Positions 6,610 to 11,759 of a DNA stretch of 11,759 nucleotides are shown here, in pieces; position 1 is the stretch's first letter; the number at the start of each line of letters is the position of its first letter. The position numbers and the translations under genes are program-made. The stretch is from an uncultured Sphingosinicella sp. Its GTDB lineage: Bacteria; Pseudomonadota; Alphaproteobacteria; Sphingomonadales; Sphingomonadaceae. Below the pieces are notes generated by a model that searched no databases, was not told where the DNA came from, and saw only the letters and a list, made by a program, of their open reading frames with translations. Location: the NCBI GenBank assembly GCA_946886275.1, contig CAMPIH010000062.1, forward strand, positions 1 through 11,759, in the 5' to 3' direction.

Positions 6610-7952
6610 TGATCCTGTTCAAGCATTGGCGTCTTTGGGCGCTCCTTACCGTCCTCGCCGGGTCTCCCGCCTGGGCCCAGAATGCCGCCGACCAGCCGGT
6701 CGAGGAGGACGAGCCGATCCGCGTTGGCGAGGGCGTGGTGAGGGTGCTTCCGGTCGCGGTGCCCTACATGCCGACTCCGCAGGCCGTCGATACGCCGGCG
6801 GGCAACACCCAGAATCTCGGCCGCCAGGTGGCCGAGATCGTCGCCACCGATCTGCGCAATTCGGGGCTGTTCACGCCGATCGGCCCGAGCGGGCTTCGGC
6901 CGGTCTCCTATCCGCAGGTGACCGCGCCCGATTATCCCTATTTCGCGACGACAGGGGCCCAGAATCTCGTCCAGGGCTTCGTCCAGTCCAACGCCGACGG
7001 CACGCTCACCGTTGGCTGCTACCTCTATGACGTCACCGCCCGGTCCGAGCTTGCCCGCCAGGGCTATGTCGTCCGCCCGCCCGACTGGCGGCGCGCGGCC
7101 CATCGCTGCGCCGACACCGTCTATTCCCGGTTGACCGGCGAAGGCGGCTATTTCGACACGAGGATCGTCTACGTCTCCGAGACGGGCCCGGCGCGCCGCC
7201 GGATCAAGCGGCTGGCGATGATGGATTATGACGGCGCCAACCACCGCTTCCTGACCAACGGCCAGTGGACGGTGCTGACTCCGCGATTCGCGCCGAACCA
7301 GCAGACGATCACGTTCATGACCTACGAGAATGAGCGGCCCCGGGTGATGGTCTACCAGCTCGATTCGGGAAGCACCCGCCCGCTCGTGCAGCAGCCGCAC
7401 ATGACCTTCGCGCCGCGCTACTCGCCGGACAGCCGCTACATCATCTTCTCGATGGCGGTGAACGGCAATACCGACATCTACCGGATCCCGGTCGGCGGCG
7501 GCACGCCCCAGCGGCTCACCAACTCGCCGGGGATCGACACCGGCGGCAGCTATTCGCCCGACGGAAGCCGGATCGTCTTCGAAAGCGACCGAAGCGGATC
7601 GCAGCAGCTCTACGTGATGAACGGCGACGGTTCGAACCAGCGCCGGATCAGCTTCGGCGGGGGCGGCTATGCGACTCCGGTGTGGAGTCCGCGCGGCAAT
7701 CTCATCGCCTTCACCCGGACCGGCAGCTTCCAGATCGGGGTGATGGCCCCGGATGGGTCGGGCGCCCGGATCCTGACCCGCGGCGGCTATGCCGAAGGTC
7801 CGACCTGGGCGCCGAACGGCCGCGCGGTGATGTTCACCCGCGGCGCCAGCCAGGGCGAGCTCTGGTATGTCGACGTCGCCAGCGGCGCCACCCGTCGGGT
7901 GCCGACTCCGCTCGGCGGATCGGACCCGGCCTGGTCGCCGTTACGTGACTAA
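6609..7952 (+). CDS. tolB: Tol-Pal system periplasmic protein TolB
   Basis: TolB is a periplasmic beta-propeller that binds Pal and is pulled off it by TolA during outer-membrane constriction. The start shares one base with the tolA stop and opens a signal peptide of about 23 residues ending AWA before QNAADQP. The N-terminal domain (about 24-165) includes VLPVAVPYMP and VATDLRNSGLF. The propeller (about 170-440) is visible as repeated PD40-type blades, for example RYSPDSRYIIF, GSYSPDGSRIVFESDRSG, PVWSPRGNLIAFTR and PTWAPNGRAVMFTR, ending DPAWSPL. The 447-residue length is close to the family norm of about 430. The Shine-Dalgarno is weak (GAGGCAG), consistent with coupling to tolA. Confidence 0.97.
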   Translation: MILFKHWRLWALLTVLAGSPAWAQNAADQPVEEDEPIRVGEGVVRVLPVAVPYMPTPQAVDTPAGNTQNLGRQVAEIVATDLRNSGLFTPIGPSGLRPVSYPQVTAPDYPYFATTGAQNLVQGFVQSNADGTLTVGCYLYDVTARSELARQGYVVRPPDWRRAAHRCADTVYSRLTGEGGYFDTRIVYVSETGPARRRIKRLAMMDYDGANHRFLTNGQWTVLTPRFAPNQQTITFMTYENERPRVMVYQLDSGSTRPLVQQPHMTFAPRYSPDSRYIIFSMAVNGNTDIYRIPVGGGTPQRLTNSPGIDTGGSYSPDGSRIVFESDRSGSQQLYVMNGDGSNQRRISFGGGGYATPVWSPRGNLIAFTRTGSFQIGVMAPDGSGARILTRGGYAEGPTWAPNGRAVMFTRGASQGELWYVDVASGATRRVPTPLGGSDPAWSPLRD

Positions 7953-7980
7953 GGCCTCAACGCTTGTGATGGAGAATCGA

Positions 7981-8511
7981 ATGAAGAAAAGAACCGCCAG
8001 CCTGATGGCCGCCGCCTTGGTCCTGTCGTTGACCGCCGGCTGCTCGTCGCGCCGGGCCCAGGATCTGCCGCCCGAGCCGCCCAGCTCCTCGACTCCCACC
8101 GACGGCGAGACCGGGACCCAGGACGGCGGGGTCGGCGAAACGGCCTTGCCGGGCTCCCGCGCCGACTTCCTTCAGAGCGTTCCCGCCGATCGGATCCTCT
8201 TCGCCTTCGACAGCTATGATATCGACTCCGAGTCACGGCGGATCCTCGACGCCCAGGCGCAATGGCTCAGTGCCAATCCCAACGTCAGGGTGACGATCGA
8301 AGGCCATGCCGACGAGCGCGGCACCCGCGAATATAACCTCGCTCTGGGCGACCGCCGAGCCAATGCCGCTCGCGACTATCTTCAGTCGCGCGGCGTCTCG
8401 GCGAGCCGGATGACGACGATCAGCTGGGGCAAGGAGCGTCCGGCGGTCGAAGGTTCGGGCGAATATGCCTGGTCGCAGAATCGCCGCGCCGTCACGGTGG
8501 TGCCGGAATAA
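7981..8511 (+). CDS. pal: Peptidoglycan-associated lipoprotein Pal
   Basis: Pal is an outer-membrane lipoprotein that anchors the membrane to peptidoglycan and cycles with TolB. The 176-residue protein begins MKKRTASLMAAALVLSLTAGC; the lipobox LTAGC places the lipidated cysteine at C21. A Pro/Ser/Gly-rich linker (22-60) precedes the OmpA-like domain (about 68-176). That domain carries the peptidoglycan-binding motif EGHADERGTREYNLALGDRR and the final NRRA (N167-A170). The start at 7981 was chosen because GGAG lies 6 bases upstream and the signal peptide begins with MKKR. An ATG 12 bases earlier (7969) would add four residues and lacks this spacing. The gene sits 28 bases after tolB. Confidence 0.97.
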   Translation: MKKRTASLMAAALVLSLTAGCSSRRAQDLPPEPPSSSTPTDGETGTQDGGVGETALPGSRADFLQSVPADRILFAFDSYDIDSESRRILDAQAQWLSANPNVRVTIEGHADERGTREYNLALGDRRANAARDYLQSRGVSASRMTTISWGKERPAVEGSGEYAWSQNRRAVTVVPE

Positions 8512-8519
8512 GAGGCCTG

Positions 8520-8551
8520 GCTTCCTCCCCTCGGTTTCGAGGGGAGGAAGC
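8520..8551. terminator. Bidirectional hairpin terminator after pal
   Basis: 8520-8533 (GCTTCCTCCCCTCG) and 8538-8551 (CGAGGGGAGGAAGC) form a perfect 14-bp stem with a 4-base loop, GTTT. It lies 8 bases after the pal stop and 5 bases after the end of the convergent peptidase gene, so it can serve both transcripts. There is no long T-run on either side, only short pyrimidine stretches. The stem is certain; efficiency as a terminator is inferred. Confidence 0.8.
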
Positions 8552-8556
8552 GCTTC

Positions 8557-9594
8557 TCACATCCCCCGTTCGCCAGCGCCGGCGGCCTGAGAGGCCTCGT
8601 CGCCATAGATGGCGACCGATCGGCCGGCCGGCGAGGCCTCGCCGCGATACATTCCAGGCGTGTTGAAGCTGTAGATGCCGTCGCCCTGCGGAGTGACGAC
8701 GATCACTCCGCCGGTGCCGCCCAGGGCCTCGACCTCGGCCATGACGGCGTCGGCCGCCGCCTGGGGGCTCTCGCCGTCAAGCCGCATCCGAGCGCAGATC
8801 TCGTGCGCCACGCCGACCCTGATGAAATATTCGCCGGCGCCGGTCGCCGAGACGGCGCAGGCGCGGTCGTCGGCATAGGTGCCGGCGCCGATGATCGGCG
8901 AATCGCCGATCCGGCCCCAGCGCTTGCCGGTAAGGCCGCCGGTCGAGGTCGCGGCCGCGACATGGCCCTGTGAGTCGAGCGCGACGGCGCCGACGGTGCC
9001 GTATTTCAGGTCGACATCGAAATATTCGGCGCTCGGTCGGCTTCGCAGCTCCTCGAGCTGGCGGCGCCGTTCCGGAGTCTGGAAATATTCCGGCGGCGCC
9101 TGCTCGAGGCCCTGCTGCCGGGAAAATTCGTCGGCGCCCTCGCGGCTGAGGAAGACGTGCGGGGAATCCTCCATCACTGCTCGCGCCAGGCTGATCGGAT
9201 TCTTGGTCGCCGTCACCCCGGTCACCGCTCCGGCAGCGCGATTGCTCCCGTCCATGATCGAGGCATCCATCTCATTGGTCCCCTGGTAGGTGAAGACCGC
9301 GCCTCGGCCGGCGTTGAAATGGGGATCGTCCTCCAGCACCTTTGCCGTCGCCTCGACCGCGTCGAGCGCGCTTCCGCCGCGGGCGAGGATCGCCGAGCCG
9401 GTCTGGAGCGCGAGGTCGAGCGCGGCCCGGATCTCGCGGTCCTGCTCCGGAGTCAGCCGGTCGCGCTCGATGACTCCGGCGCCGCCATGAATGACGAGGC
9501 GCCAGCCGGGGCGATCAGCTTGCGAGCCCGACTGGGCGTAAGCGGGGGCGTGGGTCATCATCAGGGCTCCGATCAACAGCGAAAGCAAACGCAT
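8557..9594 (-). CDS. Exported isoaspartyl peptidase / L-asparaginase (Ntn hydrolase)
   Basis: This enzyme of the plant-type asparaginase family hydrolyses isoaspartyl dipeptides and often L-asparagine. The precursor (345 residues) cleaves itself before a threonine, which becomes the nucleophile. Here the cut is in YGTVGAVALD, between G199 and T200. Supporting motifs are IHGGAG (35-40), NAGRGAVF (94-101), NEMDASIMDG (107-116), ATSTGGLTGK (215-224), RIGDSPIIGAGTYAD (228-242) and TGAGEY (251-256). An N-terminal signal peptide (about 1-20, ending AYA) predicts export, unlike the E. coli EcAIII protein. AAAGGAG lies upstream of the ATG. The gene is convergent with pal and divergent from the SPFH cassette. 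It occupies the place after pal where cpoB usually lies, but is unrelated to it. Confidence 0.93.
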   Translation of the reverse strand: MRLLSLLIGALMMTHAPAYAQSGSQADRPGWRLVIHGGAGVIERDRLTPEQDREIRAALDLALQTGSAILARGGSALDAVEATAKVLEDDPHFNAGRGAVFTYQGTNEMDASIMDGSNRAAGAVTGVTATKNPISLARAVMEDSPHVFLSREGADEFSRQQGLEQAPPEYFQTPERRRQLEELRSRPSAEYFDVDLKYGTVGAVALDSQGHVAAATSTGGLTGKRWGRIGDSPIIGAGTYADDRACAVSATGAGEYFIRVGVAHEICARMRLDGESPQAAADAVMAEVEALGGTGGVIVVTPQGDGIYSFNTPGMYRGEASPAGRSVAIYGDEASQAAGAGERGM

Positions 9595-9708
9595 CGCACC
9601 TACTCCTTTATCCAGCGGCCTTAGGCGGTGAGCACCATAGCCACAATGGGCCGGCCGAGGCGACCCGGTCTCGCTTTCCCGCTCGTTCTGCGGCCGTGAC
9701 GATTTCGC

Positions 9709-9748
9709 TTGATTCCTTTCACAGGATATAATTATGATATCATCATTA
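9709..9748 (+). promoter_or_regulatory. AT-rich promoter with 20-bp palindrome before SPFH cassette
   Basis: TTGATT (9709-9714) and TATGAT (9733-9738), spaced 18 bases apart, form a sigma-70-like promoter. An exact TATAAT also occurs at 9727-9732, but only 12 bases from TTGATT. Overlapping both is TAATTATGATATCATCATTA (9729-9748), a palindrome with a single mismatched pair and a perfect 10-bp core ATGATATCAT. This is the most AT-rich tract I noticed in a very GC-rich window. It is a plausible operator for the ribbon-helix-helix protein encoded two genes in. The rest of the 9595-9708 gap shows only the peptidase ribosome-binding site. Confidence 0.55.
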
Positions 9749-9762
9749 ACGGGAGGACGATG

Positions 9763-10671
9763 ATGACCGAGACGATCGACACGAGCGCGCACGACCTGAG
9801 GCTTTCCAGCGAGCGCGCCGCTCAGACCAGCAGCGGCTATGTCATGCTTCTGGTGCTGCTCGCGACCCTGTTCGTCGCGGCGGTCGGGATCTGGCAATTG
9901 GCGGAGGAGAATATCGCACTCGGCGTCGTTCTTCTGGCGTCCGGCGTGCTGGCTTTCCTGTTCGTGATCTGCGGCTTCTATTTCCTTCAGCCCAACCAGG
10001 CTGCCGCCATCCTCTTGTTCGGCGATTACAAGGGCACCGATCGGACCAGCGGCCTGAGATGGGTATTGCCCTGGCTGACCCGGACCAAGATCTCGACCCG
10101 GATCCACAACATCACCTCGGACAAGCTCAAGGTGAACGATCTTCGCGGCAACCCGATCGAGATCGCCGCCAACGTCGTCTGGCGGGTCACCGACACGGCC
10201 CAGGCGCTGTTCGACGTCGACAATTACATGGAGTTCGTCGAGATCCAGATCGAAAGCGCGCTTCGCGCCATGGCCGGTCAATATCCCTATGACGATCTGG
10301 AGCACAAGGAGACGACCCTCCGCGGCGACGCCGACATCGTCAACGTGGAGCTGGAAAAGGAGCTTCAGGACCGGGTCGCCCGGGCCGGGATCACGATCGA
10401 CGAATCGCGGCTGACCCACCTCGCTTATGCTCAGGAGATCGCCCAGGCGATGCTGAGGCGCCAGCAGGCCGAGGCGGTGATCGCCGCCCGCCAGAAGATC
10501 GTCATCGGCGCCGTCTCGATGGTCGAGAACGCGATCCAGCTGCTGTCGGAGAAGGGGGTCGTCCACCTCGACGACGAGCGCAAGGCGGCGATGGTCTCGA
10601 ACCTGATGGTCGTGCTCTGCTCCGAGCGCGACACCCAGCCGGTCGTCAATGCGGGGTCGCTCTACCAATAG
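9763..10671 (+). CDS. SPFH/band-7 domain membrane protein
   Basis: SPFH (stomatin/prohibitin/flotillin/HflK-C) proteins form large membrane-bound assemblies that organise membranes or regulate proteases; the specific role here is unknown. The 302-residue protein has two N-terminal hydrophobic segments (about 25-46 and 50-74). The band-7 domain then follows (about 75-245), with [20 protein letters not shown], the [15 protein letters not shown] strand pair, and the helix-rich [20 protein letters not shown] end. A short C-terminal tail (about 246-302) closes it. Unlike HflK/HflC it stands with no paired paralogue or protease. The start is set at 9763, 6 bases after GGAGG; the adjoining ATG at 9760 is possible. 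A frame opening at 9709 would overlap the promoter. First gene of a four-gene cassette. Confidence 0.88.
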   Translation: MTETIDTSAHDLRLSSERAAQTSSGYVMLLVLLATLFVAAVGIWQLAEENIALGVVLLASGVLAFLFVICGFYFLQPNQAAAILLFGDYKGTDRTSGLRWVLPWLTRTKISTRIHNITSDKLKVNDLRGNPIEIAANVVWRVTDTAQALFDVDNYMEFVEIQIESALRAMAGQYPYDDLEHKETTLRGDADIVNVELEKELQDRVARAGITIDESRLTHLAYAQEIAQAMLRRQQAEAVIAARQKIVIGAVSMVENAIQLLSEKGVVHLDDERKAAMVSNLMVVLCSERDTQPVVNAGSLYQ

Positions 10672-10682
10672 GAGCGACCCCG
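10652..10682 (+). promoter_or_regulatory. Hairpin covering SPFH stop and next gene's RBS/start
   Basis: 10652-10662 (CGGGGTCGCTC) pairs perfectly with 10672-10682 (GAGCGACCCCG), an 11-bp stem around a 9-base loop TACCAATAG. The loop contains the SPFH stop codon. The 3' arm contains most of the AGGAG Shine-Dalgarno (10670-10674) and the first base of the GTG start of the next gene. This would block free initiation and make the regulator depend on ribosomes finishing SPFH, or it may attenuate transcription. There is no T-run. Confidence 0.6.
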
Positions 10683-10885
10683 TGCCCAATTCTCCGAAGA
10701 AGGCTTATCCGCTTCGAATCGAGCCGCCCTTGTGGGACGCGCTCGAGCGCTGCGCGGCCGCCGACTTCCGAAGCGTCAACGCCCAGATCGAGGTGCTTCT
10801 TCGCGAAGCCCTCGGCCGGCGCGGCGTGAAGGTCGCCCCGCCCGAGGAGCGCAAGCGCGGCCGGCCCATGAAGGAGGAATCCTGA
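10682..10885 (+). CDS. Arc-like ribbon-helix-helix DNA-binding protein with AT-hook-like tail
   Basis: This 67-residue protein resembles the Arc/MetJ-type ribbon-helix-helix family. AYPLRIEP (9-16) is the DNA-contacting beta strand, PLWDALERCAAAD (16-28) is helix A, and RSVNAQIEVLLREALGRRG (30-48) is helix B with the RSxNAQI signature. The tail (about 53-67) contains KRGRPMK; RGRP at 59-62 is the core of the AT-hook motif that binds the minor groove of AT-rich DNA. The GTG start at 10682 is supported by AGGAG 7 bases before; a reading from 10649 would overlap SPFH. Annotation pipelines may call such proteins HicB-family antitoxins, but there is no HicA-like toxin here. It probably autoregulates the cassette. 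Its stop overlaps the next gene (TGATG). Confidence 0.85.
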   Translation: MPNSPKKAYPLRIEPPLWDALERCAAADFRSVNAQIEVLLREALGRRGVKVAPPEERKRGRPMKEES

Positions 10886-11262
10886 TGTCCCGAAAATCTG
10901 TCGGAAGCGCGCCCTGGTTCGTTCGCGTGAAGAAGGGGCGCCGCTGCAATCTGCGTCCTTCCTCGCGGGCCGGATGGCTGATCACCGGCCTCTATGCGCT
11001 GGCGATGACCAGCCTCAGCCTCCTCCTTCTCATCGGCGGAGGGGAGCCGGCCACCCTCATGCTGGTCGGCTGGGCGGTGGTGGCGACGGCGATGACGATC
11101 GCTTTCCTCGTCATCGCCTGGCGGACGTCGGAGGCGGTCGAAACGGCCCGCGTGAAGTGCCGAACCGGAGCGGCCCCTGGCAGGCGCCAGGAGAGGCTGG
11201 GACTCGCGATCCTGAGCGCTGCGACGATCATCGCCGGCGCCCTGCTCGGCGACGTCTTTTGA
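10885..11262 (+). CDS. Small three-TM membrane protein of unknown function
   Basis: I do not recognise a named family. The 125-residue protein begins with a basic cytoplasmic-type segment (PWFVRVKKGRRCNLRPSSRAGW, with W11 and W31). Three hydrophobic helices follow at about 30-50, 57-79 and 105-122. The N-terminal layout, a WF plus lysine/glycine stretch then a GW at the first helix, resembles a widespread class of small uncharacterised proteobacterial membrane proteins. The start is fixed by a strong AAGGAGG (10871-10877) and the 1-base overlap with the regulator's stop, so it belongs to the same transcript. It may be a membrane partner of the SPFH protein; this is inferred from gene order only. 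Confidence 0.75.
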   Translation: MSRKSVGSAPWFVRVKKGRRCNLRPSSRAGWLITGLYALAMTSLSLLLLIGGGEPATLMLVGWAVVATAMTIAFLVIAWRTSEAVETARVKCRTGAAPGRRQERLGLAILSAATIIAGALLGDVF

Positions 11263-11269
11263 GCTTTGA

Positions 11270-11285
11270 GTTTCGCCTCCGAAAC
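11270..11285. other. Small hairpin after the 3-TM gene
   Basis: GTTTCG (11270-11275) and CGAAAC (11280-11285) form a perfect 6-bp stem with loop CCTC, 8 bases after the stop of the 3-TM gene. It is too short and lacks a T-run for a confident terminator call. It may be a processing or pausing site. Confidence 0.3.
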
Positions 11286-11294
11286 GGATAAACC

Positions 11295-11318
11295 GGAGTC
11301 GTCCTTCGGGGAGACTCC
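11295..11318 (+). promoter_or_regulatory. UUCG-capped hairpin sequestering a Shine-Dalgarno
   Basis: The arms 11295-11304 (GGAGTCGTCC) and 11309-11318 (GGGAGACTCC) pair with one G-A mismatch and one G-U wobble, closed by the very stable C(UUCG)G tetraloop. The Shine-Dalgarno GGGGAG (11308-11313) of the gene at 11321 lies in the loop edge and 3' arm. This could lower or tune its translation. The pairing is seen in the sequence; the effect is inferred. Confidence 0.5.
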
Positions 11319-11320
11319 TC

Positions 11321-11749
11321 ATGGTCTACGAAGCGCGTCATTCACGCGGACTCAATCTCGCCCTCGCCGGCGCCGTCCTGGCACTCTCGATCCTCGGCTT
11401 CGCCGCGGCCGGCGTGATCCCGACCGAGAGCGGGAGCAATCCGCTGGTCGGGTGGGCGATCGTCGGTGCCTGTCTCGCGGCGGCGGTGATCTTCGCCCGC
11501 CGAGCGATGGACAGCAGCCCTCAGGCGCGGGTCGACGAATCGGGCATCTATTCGCGCAAGCTCGGCGACCAGCCGGTGCCGTGGGACCGGATCACCAATT
11601 ATCATGTCCTTCGCGCCGGTATTCAGCGGATCGCCCGGTTCGATCGAAGCGACGGCAAGACGTTCGGGATCAACACGACCTTCTATGATCGGGGCATAGG
11701 CCCGCTGAACGACGCCGTCAGGGCGCATCGGCCCGATCTGGCCGGCTGA
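11321..11749 (+). CDS. Two-TM protein with PH-like C-terminal domain
   Basis: The family is not recognised with certainty. The 142-residue protein has two N-terminal helices (about 10-31 and 43-59). The soluble part (about 68-137) begins ARVDESGIYSRKLGDQPVPWDRITNYHV. The pattern of a GI-Y-R strand followed by PW-x-RI resembles bacterial PH-like membrane-associated domains; it is a shape match by eye, not a proven homology. Inside-facing topology with the domain in the cytoplasm is likely. The ATG has GGGGAG 7 bases upstream, within a hairpin. A 58-base gap separates it from the 3-TM gene, so it may be the fourth cassette member or a separate unit. The window ends 10 bases later. Confidence 0.75.
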   Translation: MVYEARHSRGLNLALAGAVLALSILGFAAAGVIPTESGSNPLVGWAIVGACLAAAVIFARRAMDSSPQARVDESGIYSRKLGDQPVPWDRITNYHVLRAGIQRIARFDRSDGKTFGINTTFYDRGIGPLNDAVRAHRPDLAG

Positions 11750-11759
11750 ATTCGAAGGC

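Noticed and set aside
9709..9732. TTGATT with the exact TATAAT as a promoter
   Set aside because: Spacing is only 12 bases, too short for a sigma-70 promoter; TATGAT at 18 bases fits better with the same -35.
9709..9762. Earlier start of the SPFH protein
   Set aside because: It would place coding sequence over the AT-rich promoter and palindrome; GGAGG sits just before 9760/9763.
9595..10689. Upstream extension of the peptidase frame to about 710 residues
   Set aside because: The extension runs antisense through the SPFH gene and has low-complexity composition. The real start at 9594 has a ribosome-binding site and a signal peptide.
10682..10885. HicB-type antitoxin of a toxin-antitoxin pair
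   Set aside because: No HicA-like or other toxin gene is adjacent; the neighbours are SPFH and 3-TM membrane proteins, and the protein is an RHH fold with no HicB domain.
1..11759. Mobile elements, phage genes, CRISPR arrays, tRNA or rRNA genes
   Set aside because: I saw no transposase or integrase motifs, no regularly spaced repeats, and no tRNA or rRNA signatures on either strand.

Overview
The window reads as chromosomal DNA of a GC-rich alphaproteobacterium, most likely a sphingomonad (Sphingomonadales). This rests on the ruvC-ruvA-ruvB block lying close to ybgC-tolQ-tolR-tolA-tolB-pal, the GC-rich codon use, the short proline-rich TolA and the style of the accessory genes. The assignment is inference; no rRNA is present. 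I see no tRNA, insertion sequence, phage gene or CRISPR array.

Layout. 1-77 is a leader with two abutting hairpins. 78-2259 is the complete Holliday-junction operon ruvC, ruvA, ruvB. 2273-3424 is an exported DUF3089-type alpha/beta hydrolase. Convergent with it, and sharing the palindromic stop CTAG, is a leftward two-gene unit (4100-3421): a 4-TM membrane protein translationally coupled to a 77-residue Xre-family regulator. Its promoter carries two abutting 18-bp dyads (4113-4148) that look like the regulator's own operator. 4234-8511 is the cell-envelope operon ybgC, tolQ, tolR, tolA, tolB, pal, mostly with 1-base overlaps or 2-base gaps, closed by a 14-bp perfect hairpin. The usual last member, cpoB/ybgF, is not there. 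9594-8557 (leftward) is a secreted isoaspartyl peptidase/asparaginase of the Ntn-hydrolase type.

The right end (about 9709-11749) is the least familiar part: a rightward four-gene cassette. It encodes an SPFH/band-7 protein with two N-terminal TM helices, a 67-residue ribbon-helix-helix protein with an AT-hook-like tail, a 3-TM protein, and a protein with two TM helices and a PH-like tail. It starts from an AT-rich promoter containing a 20-bp near-perfect palindrome. Two of its internal ribosome-binding sites are folded into hairpins, one of them an 11-bp perfect stem covering the SPFH stop codon and the regulator's Shine-Dalgarno and start. This cassette is the best candidate for an undescribed membrane-associated system.

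How the genes work together: RuvABC process recombination intermediates. TolQRA, TolB and Pal form the trans-envelope machine that constricts the outer membrane during division, with YbgC as the customary co-transcribed thioesterase. The Xre/4-TM pair and the SPFH/RHH cassette are each a small membrane protein set plus a DNA-binding protein that probably controls its own promoter.
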